In this document: positions 31,880 through 42,625 of the stretch, in pieces
How the letters are laid out: each line of letters begins with the position of its first letter
Numbering within the stretch: the stretch's first letter is position 1
The notes under the pieces: generated by a model
Databases searched by the model: none
The model's input: only the letters and a program-made list of their open reading frames with translations
Told to the model about the DNA's origin: nothing
Assembly: GCA_026075535.2 (NCBI GenBank)
Contig: AP026546.1
Location: 3,968,001 to 4,032,000, forward strand
Direction of reading: 5' to 3'
Length of the DNA stretch: 64,000 bases
Source of the DNA: Tricholoma matsutake
Lineage: Eukaryota > Basidiomycota > Agaricomycetes > Agaricales > Tricholomataceae
Position numbers and translations under genes: made by a program

Positions 31880-32110
31880 ATGCGATCCCAGCTGGTCGAG
31901 TCTCAGATCTCAGGCTCAGTGCTCAGCTCTACCATGACTTGCTCGGCATTTAACACTGAGCAGTTACAAGTCCACTTGGAATCAAACTATTCAGTGTGTA
32001 ATGCTGAGCAGTTGCAACAGATTCTCCCACCAAACACTGCCAGTACTCCTCACTGCCAATGTCTAATGCTGAGCAGCCTCCAAATCTGTCTCTCTCTCCT
32101 TTCTGAACAC
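31880..32110. repeat. cluster of subterminal-type motifs
   Basis: Repeated variants of TGTCTAATGCTGAGCAG, for example at about 31942, 31997 and 32060. Related copies lie at 37130-37215, so the two clusters may mark the two sides of one element that includes the 32192-35063 gene. Confidence 0.45.
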
Positions 32111-32191
32111 AGCAAGCTACTATGCAAGTTCTCTCTAGCCATATAGTGGTTTTATTCAGTGTCTCGTGCATATATGCTTGTCGGTGCTTGA

Positions 32192-35063
32192 TTATCTCTC
32201 ACGTGTAGCAAGCAACAAAAGTTCAAAAGCTTCCTCCAACATGCGCAATTCCTCTTCCACATAATGTGGTCTCTCCTTTTCCAGAGCTGCTAGCCATGCT
32301 GGATTGTACATCTTGCGTGGAAGGCCCGTCGGAACTTCCAATGTACTCTCCTCTATCCAAATTCTAGGACATGATTTACCTTCCCTGGTGCCACGTATAG
32401 TGGGATTCTCTGCAGCATCATCAATATATTTGAGATAATGGGAGATTTCTGTCGCACGCCATGGGCATATCTTCACCAGAAACATGGGTACTGTTCTAGT
32501 GTCCAGTTTCCTGGTGCTCTCCTCTTTGGAGGACATTCCTCCTACTGACAAGTGTTCAAGAATTTTGCGGAAGTATTCCCATGTTGCCAAGTCAACTGCC
32601 GCCCCACTTGTTTTTATTGCGATTACCTGCTGGACTGTTTCAATGTGTTTCTCAAGTTTCTGCACCCTCATTCAGTAAATAATGCTGATAGAGGGCAGTT
32701 AACTTACTCTCTGACATCGTGATCTTGAATTTACTGCTACCGACCAAGCTTTATTGTAGGTTGTGACATGCTGGAGAAGCTGGTTGTCGGTCTCCATTTC
32801 ACGCGTCTCAAAGGAGAATTGAGGCTGAACCTGTGCCCACACCTCTCAGGATCTCTTGAGCTGACCCCACAGTTCTCCCATGAGATAATCCTCAGAGACA
32901 TCGGGAACTTCCCAGCCTCCATCTTGTTCGCGCGTCTCAATCACCATGTCATAAATCTGACGAAGGATTATCTTGTTCCAATGAGACTTTGCCCAGCCCT
33001 TGCCAAAATCAAGCTGCATGGTCTCGCATGGACTGCCCATTCCGTCATTGAAGGCTGCAACGTCGTCCTCCGCTGTGGGGTTGTAGGAAGCAAAATCAGA
33101 TGCAGTGTGGGTTTGATATGTATGCCTCCACACTTCCTGTATTGCGCTCTGCAAAATTGATTAGTGGTGCTACCTGTGATTTTATTGGTATCCAATTACC
33201 TTCCACCACATGTCAGCTTCTTTTGACATTGCTGCCTGTTGTGCCCTGATTGCTGTGGCTTTTTTTCTTGATTTGGCACCAGTTTTAGACTGTCCAGACT
33301 TTCCATGAGTTCCCATTAAGGTGATTCCTTGAAAGCCCAGTGTTTCAACACCTCACGGAGTACTACCTTAACCGCTTCTGTAGATTGTGAATTGTTGGGA
33401 TCAAATGAAAGCACAGGTTCGGGCATCATGGGATCGTTCCCCATAGATGTTAGGGACGCCGCCGAAGATCCCGCCACCGCCACAGACATCGTCATCGGAG
33501 GGGCTGGTTGCAAAGGAACAATCGCTAGCATTGCACCCTCACTTTGCAGGACTTTGGTATGACGGCTTCACTCAGCCTGCTTTGCTGGCAATATGTACCA
33601 TGGAACATGTCTCGGTGTGGTTTGGGGGAAGTTCTCTTGGGATACTGCTGTAGCATGTCTCTTGGGGGAAGACACCATAGATTCCTGGTGTCTAGAGGTA
33701 GAGGCAACCTTTGGATACATATTAGCAATGGGGGTCTGAGCTGGTATGTTCTACCCACTGGTTGTAGGTGGTGTCGCATCGCAATAATCTCATTGTCGTG
33801 ATTAGACTATAACTTGGTTAACTCCTATCAACCCAAGTCAACAGGAACCCCTACAATTTCTCTTTCAAACTGTGTTCGCATCTCAGCCTTTTCCTTTTCC
33901 TTTGATGCATAAATAAGAATGTCCATTTCAGGATGGAAGGATATGGTTACCAAGGCTTTGTTTGCGTGATGCAGGACTTCAATGGCATTATTGTCTTCTC
34001 GAGATACAGAAGACTTTTCCTTTTCAAATTGTGTCTGTAGTTCAACCTTCTCCTTTTCCTATGATACAAGAATGAACAGATACATTTTAGGATGGAGATT
34101 AAAGTTACCAAGGCTTTGTTCACTTGGTGCAGGCCTTCAATGTCGCATTCTTTTTGTCAAAGCTTTGAAGTGGAATTTAAGCAATGGAATTTGAGATGAC
34201 CACCCATCACTCACTTGCTGGAGCTGCTCCCTCAGTACGTTGATATTGCTGTCTTGGTTGAGCTACCACTTCGGTTAATTCCTATCAACCAAATTCGCAG
34301 GAAGGCTTACAATATCTGTCTGGAGGCATTCCTTCTCCTTGATCTGGGGTAAACCTTGTTCAGTAACCATATTACACATTATGAGAGAATTACCAATGTC
34401 TCCTTTGCTTCACAAAATGCCTCGATATCATCCTCAAACTGTAGTATCTGTGCTACCATCTCTTCTTCAGTTTTCGCATTATTATTCTCAGCTTCTGCAT
34501 GATGTTCCTCAAGCACCTTGAGTTCCTGAGCATGCAATGCCTGAAGTTCCTGGAATTGTTGGTCTTGGATTTGAACTGCCTGTTGTAGATTTTGAATCTG
34601 TGCCATAGCTTTCTGGAGTTCTTGTGACACTGCTTGTCTGCGAGCATGGTCCTTTCATCGCTCGACAGCTACGGCAGTTGCTCTAACTTGCTGGTACTTA
34701 GCTATTTCCTGGGCCTGAGAAACAGAGTGCATGGGGACATCGGGAAGAGTAGATAACTTTGCCTACCTCCTCGAGCTGTGCACGTGAAGGCCCCGCTACT
34801 GCGATCCGTTTTCGCATGTCCTGTTCAAGCTCAGCCTTGAGCCTTGTTAACGTTGCAGCCCATCATTCTAATACTAGTGTATGTACCTCTTTGCTGTGTC
34901 GACGGACACTGGCATCATTCCTGCCCTCACTAGAAAACTGTTCTAAGCCTGAGCTCAGTTCTGGAGTATCTTGCTCTGACTCGGATAGCATAGGGGATGC
35001 TGTGTTGGCAGATATCTCACTGGTCCATGCATACTGTCCTGGGATAGGCTGCGAATCAGACAT
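32192..35063 (-). pseudogene. multi-exon coiled-coil protein of unknown function, decayed
   Basis: Function unknown. Minus-strand pieces that appear to belong together are: an N-terminal MSDSQPIPGQYAWTSEIS exon (35063-34863); a Gln/Glu-rich coiled coil (34630-34379, QNLQQAVQIQDQQFQEL); a Ser/Ala/Pro-rich segment (33531-33316); a helical segment with WRHTYQTHTASDFASYN and KSHWNKIILRQIYDM (33154-32846); and a C-terminal exon (32671-32192) with TVQQVIAIKTSGAAVDLATW and a final acidic helix. Several gaps have GT and AG borders, others contain stops. Poly-Lys or basic patches near 33290 could be a nuclear signal. Proteins like the last two exons recur in agaricomycete genomes (from memory). A link to a transposon is likely but not proven. 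Confidence 0.45.
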
Positions 35064-37744
35064 TATAGAGTAAAAATGAGGATGGGGGTTTCTAGTTGCT
35101 CAGCGCCAGGCTAAGTAAGGGGGAAAATGAAAGACAAGATGAGCCTTAATCAAGAATAAGCAGTTGATTTCCAGGCTGGTGACGAGATGATTCAAGCAGC
35201 GTCTACAGCGTAAAACACTGTAGACAAAGAGTTCCAGAATAAAGAGTAAGGATAGGTTGAAGTTTGGCTCCAGGCCAGCAAATAGGTGGATGCACATCAC
35301 AGAATTGTCTTCATCCTGAGGGTGCAATCTTGCTGGGCTAACAGTGGGACTGCTGGCATGGCTGATGAGCACAAGCACAGTAAACACATACAGAAGGAGG
35401 ACCCACTTTTGTGGCATGTCGAACAGTTGTAAAGTGTTTCGGGTCAGTGGCAACGGCGCTTATATCGCTAAATCATAAGTGATGGCAAGGTGTCAAACAG
35501 ATAGCAGCCTTTCCACCGCCCAGATAAACTAGAGCTAAAGGAGCTGTTTACTAGGTCATCTCGCCCTTGTGCATCTTGGTTAAAAGAAAGCTCTCAAAGG
35601 TAAGTAGGTCAAATCACTTACATGAATAAAGAAACAGAGCTTACTATGGTCTCTAGCGACATGCTAGGGTCTGTATGGGATCAAAATTATCTCAGGTTTG
35701 TGTCATGACTCATTTATTTAGCATACATCGCCATTTAGTAAGGTATGTTTTCAGCATTCTTGGGAGCTCAATCATTGGGGACCTAGATTGTGGAGATCTG
35801 AATTGGAACAGGGCTGTGATACTGTGGGGTAGAGAAAGAGCGGCCGTGGCTGGGGTTCAACAATGATTTTGTCATTTCACCAGCAATCAGTTAGATCTAG
35901 TTAGAAACCATCTATCGTACACATGGCTCAAACTCTAAGTGGAGCGATTCCTCCGCCCTTGGACCACTTTGATTTCCCGAGGTAGATGCACCCGCTGAGG
36001 CCCCTGAAATTGTTGAAGCAAAGGTGTTAGCCTGGGCACTTCTAATCAGTTCCAGACAAGCACAGTAAAGAGAAATACTCACTGTTGTAACACTGAGTCC
36101 ACCAGACATAAATTGGATGGTCTTAAGTTTACGACTGAATCTCTGTTTTGTGACGCAACTTGCATAATGATGACATCTCCCTCTATACCAAGATAGGGAT
36201 TGTGAGGTAGGAAGGCATGCCTCTTGAAGAAGATGTGAAAAAGTGTCGATCGTTTTTGCACAACTCAAACATAGACATCATGTACATGACTTTGAAGCAT
36301 AGCATCGTCTAACACACTTTCAACACAGGCATAACGAGAATCCTGTGGATCAGATGACAAGCAGAGAGTATGAACAGGGATAATCTTTGGGGAGGGGTGT
36401 TGTGCTGAGTAGAGACGACTGCGAAGAAAGACATTATTGCATGCCTATGTACTGCTTCAGTTACCACCAAACACATTTTCAAATTAATGCTCACTTGGGA
36501 AGGACGGAGATATCTTCGTTGGTTTACCATGTTTGAAAAAGTAGGAGTTAAGGCGTTCATAAAGTGAGATAGAAGGTATGGCACCAGGAAAATGTAGCAT
36601 CTAATATAGGACTTATTGAAAGAGAATAAGCCAACTGTTCTCTATTGTTTACAGAGCCAGGTGGCCTGGATAAGGAAGGGACAGAGATCGCTACAAGTGC
36701 TCTGTACCATCCGAAGTTCGAGGAGATAATACGTCACAAACATGCAGGGTCCCACAAATGGGTTGCTACCAGCGTGTTTCGAGCCTGAAAGTATCCATGG
36801 GAAGTGCGACTAGTACAATAAACAATAAGCAGACAGCTTGTCATCGTAACTTAGACAACTCTCAGTGTGGGCTGCATGCCATGAAACCGTGTGCAGCAAA
36901 GCAAAAGGCGAGAACTGGTAGTAAGGCTACACAACATATATTGTGTAGTCACACTTGGAATCTCTAGAAAGTTGAGGATAGATCGAAAGCACAGACACAT
37001 TCGGGCCCTGGGGGAAGAGGAAGCTATTTGTCAATGTTTGGTTTTAGCATCCACCTAGTACATTACTACGATGCTATGATTCTGCTATTCTTTCGTTTCA
37101 TCCCTGGATTGATGTCCCATGCCTGCCAGAATCAGTGTCTAATGCTGAACCGAGAAATCTGAGGCCTTGTTCTATTCAAGTTTGTTTCACCTGGAGTCTG
37201 CTCGGTGTCTAACCCCTACAAGAAATCTGTTGACGCCAGGTGACCCAATTCGACGTGAACTGACTGAGTGATAAAAAACTGACTCAGAGAGGCGCTTGAG
37301 GATTAATGTTGATTAGATGTATCTTTACTTGTGCTGAACAATTTAAGGTGATCGGATGACTAAGCAGCCATCACAGTGGCCTCGGCTATTTGGCATCAGG
37401 GTCTGATGGCAAACATCGCCCATGCGCACTTCTTCGGATACCTGTCGCATTGCGAGATGGCAGCCAACAGTAGCCAGTAGAGAGTAGCAGACTGTCCATC
37501 CAGTGTATCCCCTGTTTACTTGCAGGGTCCAAATCCTACTGTGCCTTCCAATCCATTGGGAACATCTGATAGGCAGATATGGCTGAACATGACACCTTAC
37601 ACCACTGGTTTGCAGCAATAAGTAGAGATAAGCTCAATTTTGAGTGCTAAGTAACTTATTCCCGGTCAATTTAATGTGGACTGATTCAATTTAGACTCAA
37701 TTTAAGCTTGATTTAAGGAAACTCAGCTCACCATCAGTTTGATT
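35064..37744. other. long stretch without a supported gene
   Basis: Several open frames exist (for example minus 35453-35100 with hydrophobic runs, and minus 36268-35912) but none has a motif or exon partner I can defend. Motifs of the TGTCTAATGCTGA type lie at 37130-37215. The gypsy element begins abruptly near 37745. Confidence 0.45.
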
Positions 37745-37775
37745 TAGGGCAACAAAGAAAGACCAAAGGAAGAGG

Positions 37776-40544
37776 ATGTGTACAGATTATAGGTATCTGA
37801 ATGAGTGGACAGTGAAGAACACGTACCCCCTGCCATTGATCTCAGAAATAATTGACAAGGTGGGAAAAGCCAAGGTGTTTACAAAATTGGATTTACGATG
37901 GGGATACAACAATGTACAAATAAAGAAAGGAGATGAGTGGAAGGCTGCATTTGCCATGCATCGAGGATCCTTTGAGCCACTTGTCATGTTTTTTGGGATG
38001 ACTAATAGTTCCCTGACCTTTCAAAATATGATGAACAACATTTTCAAGGACATAATAGACAAAGGCATGGTAATAATATTTATTGACGACATTCTGATAT
38101 TCGTGGAGGATGAAGAGAATCATGAGGCAATAGTGCAGGAGGTGTTATGGAGGTTGGCGGAGAATGATCTATTTTTGAAACCAGAGAAGTGTGTGTTTGG
38201 GGCAAGCAAGATCGAGTTCCTAGGATTATTGATTGGCCCTGATGGAATCAAAATGGATCCAATCAAGGTACAGGCAATCACAGATTGGCCTGTGCCCACC
38301 TGTGTCAAGGAGGTTCAAGCCTTCTTGGGACTCGCAAATTATTATCGTCGCTTTGTGCACAATTTTTCTAAAATTGCTGCACCCTTACATAACCTTATGC
38401 AAAAGGGAGTAGTATGGAGGTGGGGAGAGCAGCAGCAGACAGCGTTTGAGGAGTTGAAGAGGAAGTTTGTGGAGGGACCAATATTAGCCCCAGTGGATTT
38501 CACACGCCCTTTACAAGTGGAATCCGATGCATCCGATTTTGCTACTGGAGCAGTATTATCAATGCTGTGCAAAGATGACAAATGGCATCCTTGTGCATAC
38601 TTGTCAAAAGGGTTGAATGATGTGGAGAGGAATTATGATGTGCATGACAAAGAGATGTTGGGGATAATACAAGCGTTGGAGGCATGGAGGCATTATTTGG
38701 AAGGATGTATGCATCAGATTGAGATCTGGATGGATCATCAAAATCTGCAATACTTCATGTCCGTTAAAAAGCTTAATCGCAGGCAAGCACGTTGGGCACT
38801 ATTCCTATCGTGTTTCAATTTTCACTTGGTCCACAAAGCGGGAAGCTTAATGAGGAAAGCAGATGCATTATCCAGACGTATCAATCATAAAAGGGGGGTG
38901 GAGGAGGACAATAAAAATGTTACCTTACTCAAACCCAAATACTTTCGCATTTGCGCTATGTGTCAAGGGCATCTATTAATAGATAGCTCAGGAACGGAAA
39001 TGTTGTCTAAAATTAGACAATGTTCAGAAATGGACGATGAAGTAGTGGAAGCCGTGAAAGCTCTGAAGGGAGAGAAGAAAGGTAATATTAAAGGAGATGA
39101 ATGGGCTGAGGAACAAGGGTTGGTGTTGTTTCGAGGAAAAGTGTATGTACCGAAGGATCAGGATTTGCAAAGGGAGATCATCCAGTTAAATCACAATACA
39201 CCGATTGCTGGACACCCAGGAAGATGGAAGACGTTGGAATTAGTAATGAGAAATTATTGGTGGCCCGGAATTTCGAAGTATGTGTTGGGGTATGTGGGTG
39301 GATGTGATACGTGCATGAGGGGGAAGAAATTTCCAGAGAAACCTGCAGGAAAATTAATGCTGAACCCTATACCTAAAGCGCCGTGGCGAGATATATCTGT
39401 GGATTTTATTACCGGATTACCTGAGGCTCAAGGGTACGATGCAATATTTGTAGTATGTGACCGCTTTACAAAGGAGGTCCATATTATTCCTACTACTACA
39501 GAAACCTCATCATTGGGCTTGGCATGCCTCTATTTAAATCAGGTATGGTGGTTACATGGGTTACCCGATACCGTTATCTCCGATCACGGACCACAATTTG
39601 CTTCCGTGTTTATGCAAGAACTGAACAACATATTGGGAATTCAAACTAAATTATCTACGGCATATCACCCGCAGACTGATGGGCAGACAGAGAGAATGAA
39701 CCAGGAGTTAAAGCAGTACCTATGTATGTTCATCAACTACCGACAAACCGACTGGCCCGAATGGCTGGCAATTGCCAAATTTTCCCACAATAACAAATTC
39801 CATTTGGCTACTTGTATGTCACCCTTTTTCACGAATTATGGATATCATCCTCACATGGGAGTAGAACCCAGAAGGGAAGTCAAAGTACAGTCGGAAGAAG
39901 ATTTTGTATCTAAGATGCAAAAGGTACAAGAGGAAGCAGAGGCGGCATTGAAGAAAGCACGTGATGACATGATGCGACACGCAGATCATACTCGAGCATG
40001 CGCTCCAGAGTACAAAGTTGGTGACTTGGTATGGCTAAGTACCAAGGACCTGAATATTCCACGACCTTCGAAGAAACTTATGGAGAAACAAGTTGGCCCA
40101 TATGCGATCTCTAAAGTGATCTTGCCTAATGCGGTAGTGCTAAAATTACCCCGATCATTCAAGATTGATCCCGAGATTAACATATCCTGCCTATGCCCTT
40201 ACCGTCCGCCCACTATTCCTGGCCAACAAACTACTCTGCAACCTCTGATAATAGTAGAAGGTGCTCCAGAATACATAGTTGAAGAAATTCTAGACTCACG
40301 TCCTCGATGGAACAAATTGGAGTTCTTAATAAAGTGGAAAAACTATACCAACGAAAATAATTCATGGGAACCCAAAGAGAATTGTAAGCAAGCGCGTAAC
40401 ATGATCACCCAATTCTTTAAACGTAATCCGAATGCTCCGCATTGCATTGCGAGAATGGTGTATGAGGGGATGAAATTCCGGCCTTACCAAAATTTCACAG
40501 AGGGGACAAACATAATATTTTCTCGCCTGGAAGTCGAGGCATAA
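37776..40544 (+). CDS. gypsy pol: reverse transcriptase, RNase H, integrase, chromodomain (partial)
   Basis: A 922-codon frame with no stop. Reverse transcriptase: FTKLDLRWGYNNV, FGMTNSSLTFQNMMN and VIIFIDDILIF, the catalytic pair in F-I-D-D form instead of the commoner Y-x-D-D. RNase H: ESDASDFATGAVL and Y-D-V-H-D-K-E-M-L-G-I-I. Integrase: a zinc domain (HNTPIAGHPG...CDTCMRGK), the catalytic Asp in SVDFITGLPE, the second in VISDHGPQF, and Glu in HPQTDGQTERMNQ. The C-terminus carries a chromodomain, YIVEEILDSR, LEFLIKWKNY and NSWEPKEN, which in this family steers integration to marked heterochromatin. The N-terminal part of reverse transcriptase is missing, so the true start is not 37776 and the product could not be a complete polyprotein. 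Confidence 0.93.
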   Translation: MCTDYRYLNEWTVKNTYPLPLISEIIDKVGKAKVFTKLDLRWGYNNVQIKKGDEWKAAFAMHRGSFEPLVMFFGMTNSSLTFQNMMNNIFKDIIDKGMVIIFIDDILIFVEDEENHEAIVQEVLWRLAENDLFLKPEKCVFGASKIEFLGLLIGPDGIKMDPIKVQAITDWPVPTCVKEVQAFLGLANYYRRFVHNFSKIAAPLHNLMQKGVVWRWGEQQQTAFEELKRKFVEGPILAPVDFTRPLQVESDASDFATGAVLSMLCKDDKWHPCAYLSKGLNDVERNYDVHDKEMLGIIQALEAWRHYLEGCMHQIEIWMDHQNLQYFMSVKKLNRRQARWALFLSCFNFHLVHKAGSLMRKADALSRRINHKRGVEEDNKNVTLLKPKYFRICAMCQGHLLIDSSGTEMLSKIRQCSEMDDEVVEAVKALKGEKKGNIKGDEWAEEQGLVLFRGKVYVPKDQDLQREIIQLNHNTPIAGHPGRWKTLELVMRNYWWPGISKYVLGYVGGCDTCMRGKKFPEKPAGKLMLNPIPKAPWRDISVDFITGLPEAQGYDAIFVVCDRFTKEVHIIPTTTETSSLGLACLYLNQVWWLHGLPDTVISDHGPQFASVFMQELNNILGIQTKLSTAYHPQTDGQTERMNQELKQYLCMFINYRQTDWPEWLAIAKFSHNNKFHLATCMSPFFTNYGYHPHMGVEPRREVKVQSEEDFVSKMQKVQEEAEAALKKARDDMMRHADHTRACAPEYKVGDLVWLSTKDLNIPRPSKKLMEKQVGPYAISKVILPNAVVLKLPRSFKIDPEINISCLCPYRPPTIPGQQTTLQPLIIVEGAPEYIVEEILDSRPRWNKLEFLIKWKNYTNENNSWEPKENCKQARNMITQFFKRNPNAPHCIARMVYEGMKFRPYQNFTEGTNIIFSRLEVEA

Positions 40545-40555
40545 AAGGGGGGTAA
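40543..40555 (+). other. gypsy polypurine tract
   Basis: AAAAGGGGGGTAA directly precedes the 3' LTR and overlaps the pol stop region. Confidence 0.7.
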
Positions 40556-40957
40556 TGTTAGGAAACCACCCCATTACCTAATAAACTTTCATTTTTATTT
40601 TATTATGTCAAATTACGCTACATGATGCCAAACGATGCTACATTTTGATAGCATGAGAATTTTATTTCGCACGCATCAAAATGTACGCGCATGTACGAGT
40701 GCGTCGGTAACAACAATGTACAATATATGTAACATAGTATATAAACCCTAAATATATGCCTAGGGGACCCCAGTTGTGTTCTCTTAGGTATTCCACCTAC
40801 ATTTTCGGTGTGAAAGGCCTATCTCAACAAACTCACCTATTAATAACCCCTCGCATCAAAACCATCAATTCCCCCATCACAAGCGCGGATCCCGCCCCCT
40901 TCTTGTAGAGAGAACCCGCACGGTCATAGCTAGCAGATAGTGGGTGTCGCCCTAACA
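40556..40957 (+). repeat. gypsy 3' LTR (402 bp)
   Basis: Begins TGTTAGGAAACC and ends CGCCCTAACA, with the inverted TGTTAGG/CCTAACA termini usual for LTRs. It contains a TATATAAACCC-like box near 40737. No 5' partner is present, so a target duplication cannot be tested. Confidence 0.85.
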
Positions 40958-41284
40958 CATTCGGCCAACTGACAATCGAATGATGGGAGGATGAAGTGAG
41001 GCAGCAGAGTCCCAGAGGCTCACAGATATCAGGGTAATGAATATGTATGCCACTCACATATCAGAAATGGCAGAGGCAGTGGGGACAGGATCAGCAGTGG
41101 GGACAGGAATGGCAGCGGGGACAGGATTGGCCTTAACTTCGGCATTGGCACTGGTTCAATCCACGGTCGAGGAGTGGATTGATTTTGCTATTCTTTTTGA
41201 ACAAATGCAGTGAGTTGTACTGCCTACCACCAATCACAACCCATCATTGATTGTCACCAGGATTGAATTATGAGACAAAGTCCA
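40958..41284. other. gap with a short GGGGACAG-type repeat
   Basis: Contains GCAGTGGGGACAGGA-type repeats at about 41075-41130. No gene seen. Confidence 0.5.
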
Positions 41285-42312
41285 TCGACTTGGTAAATCA
41301 CCTCACATTTCTGACACGCAAGCTGTTGAATGGGAGAGAGAAGCTCTCACATCTCACATGGTAACCTTAATGCAGTTACAAAATGCTGCCAACATTGCCG
41401 ATCATGACATTGCTCCCTCATGGATCACCCATGATAATGAAGGCAAATTTGATACCCCCGGTGACCTGGATGATGACAGTGCTGTGGCATCAGGCCTGTC
41501 AGATCTCCCAGCCCACACACATGCTATTCCAGTTGAGGAGCAACAAGTATACCTCCCCTCTAATGGCAATCTTGCGGATGTAGAGATTAACCTCCACAAG
41601 ATCCAGGCAAACCGACTGCTGCACCAGCTGCGGGAGCTCATTGCTGACAAATCATTTCAATATTCACGCATCATTTGAGCAGCACCACAAAAGGGAGTTC
41701 GTGCCCAGTCACGAGCTGTTGTCCATGAGTTGGTTAACAAAATTAGCTTGCATGCCCAAATGTATAACCATTGCCATAGCTGAATGCTGGCACTGGATTG
41801 TGATGATGACACATTGAGTATGTTTCAGCAGTTATCCAAGGATGACCTCAATGCCAGCACAACTATTTTGAATCCAAATGTACCTGGTTCCACCTCTGTT
41901 TGTCTGTCCTGGATTTGGCATAATTCCCACATTTGTACTGGTCTCATGGCCGATGCCAATGCCGTTGCCGATGCCGATGCCGGCCGATTCTGGGAATGTA
42001 AATATATTTTGTAGCCATCCGTATTCATTGTACTAACAATTTTCATGAGTCAGGTGAGTACATTGGCTTTGTTCACGGGCTCAGAGAAATCAATGGAAGG
42101 AGGAATTTCTACTGGTAACATATGAAATGTAGTGGACTGTGCGGTATTTCATCTATCACAGCCAATGGTGGCAGTCAGCCTCACAGTCTGAGAATACCCT
42201 TTCTGGTCTGCTACCCTATGCTAATCGCCAGCATGCTTCATGGTATGAATTAGCATTGATGGCTGACAATGCATTTAGATCAACAAATGCCGATTATATC
42301 TCCCCTCTGTGA
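41285..42312 (+). pseudogene. KDZ transposase C-terminal remnant
   Basis: Plus-strand pieces in changing frames match the C-terminal half of basidiomycete KDZ (Kyakuja-Dileera-Zisupton) transposases. A coiled-coil region runs from about 41290 to 41680. From 41690 a GVRAQSRA-like block is followed by a segment with L-A-L-D-C-D-D, then L-S-K-D-D-L-N-A-S-T and NPNVPGSTSVCLSWIW. At about 42075-42310 a shifted frame reads Q-W-W-Q-S-A-S and LSGLLPYANRQHASWYELAL. The catalytic N-terminal core is missing, and the frames are broken at least three times, so this is a dead fragment. Identification rests on remembered family features of these blocks. Confidence 0.65.
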
Positions 42313-42625
42313 CTGAAAAGTGCCACATGTATTATGTAAACATGATGTAAACACAATCATCTTGATCACCAACCACGACCATGTTGAACAAAAGTCTCTC
42401 AATCTTCAACCCTTTTTCTTTGCAATCAGGCCCAAAAGGGCAACTCCAAATGCGGACACAAGAGATCATTTGGTACGTGGAGTCCCAATTCCATCGAGTT
42501 TTGCTGGAGTTAGACCAGGCAAACATTGTAAAACAATGTTGGATACAAAAAATTCTCTATTCCAAGCTTGTATGTTGAGATCTTTCCTAAAGGAAGTAAG
42601 TATACATCACTGACAAGTATGACAG
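42313..42625. other. spacer
   Basis: No supported gene. Short open frames only. Confidence 0.45.

Larger units (their letters stand above)
37745..40957 (+). mobile_element. Ty3/gypsy chromovirus, 5'-truncated, with 3' LTR
   Basis: The element starts inside reverse transcriptase (K-K-D followed by C-T-D-Y-R-Y-L-N-E-W). Its 5' LTR, gag and protease are absent. It ends with a purine tract and one LTR. The order reverse transcriptase, RNase H, integrase, chromodomain is that of chromoviruses. A truncated 5' end with an intact 3' end suggests deletion after insertion, or incomplete integration. Confidence 0.9.

Noticed and set aside
35100..35453. A 117-codon hydrophobic minus-strand frame suggesting a membrane protein
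   Set aside because: No signal or family features, and the hydrophobicity is broken and low in complexity. Could not be separated from chance.
37343..37618. Minus-strand 91-codon frame as the missing gypsy N-terminal region
   Set aside because: Wrong strand and no gag, protease or reverse transcriptase motif.
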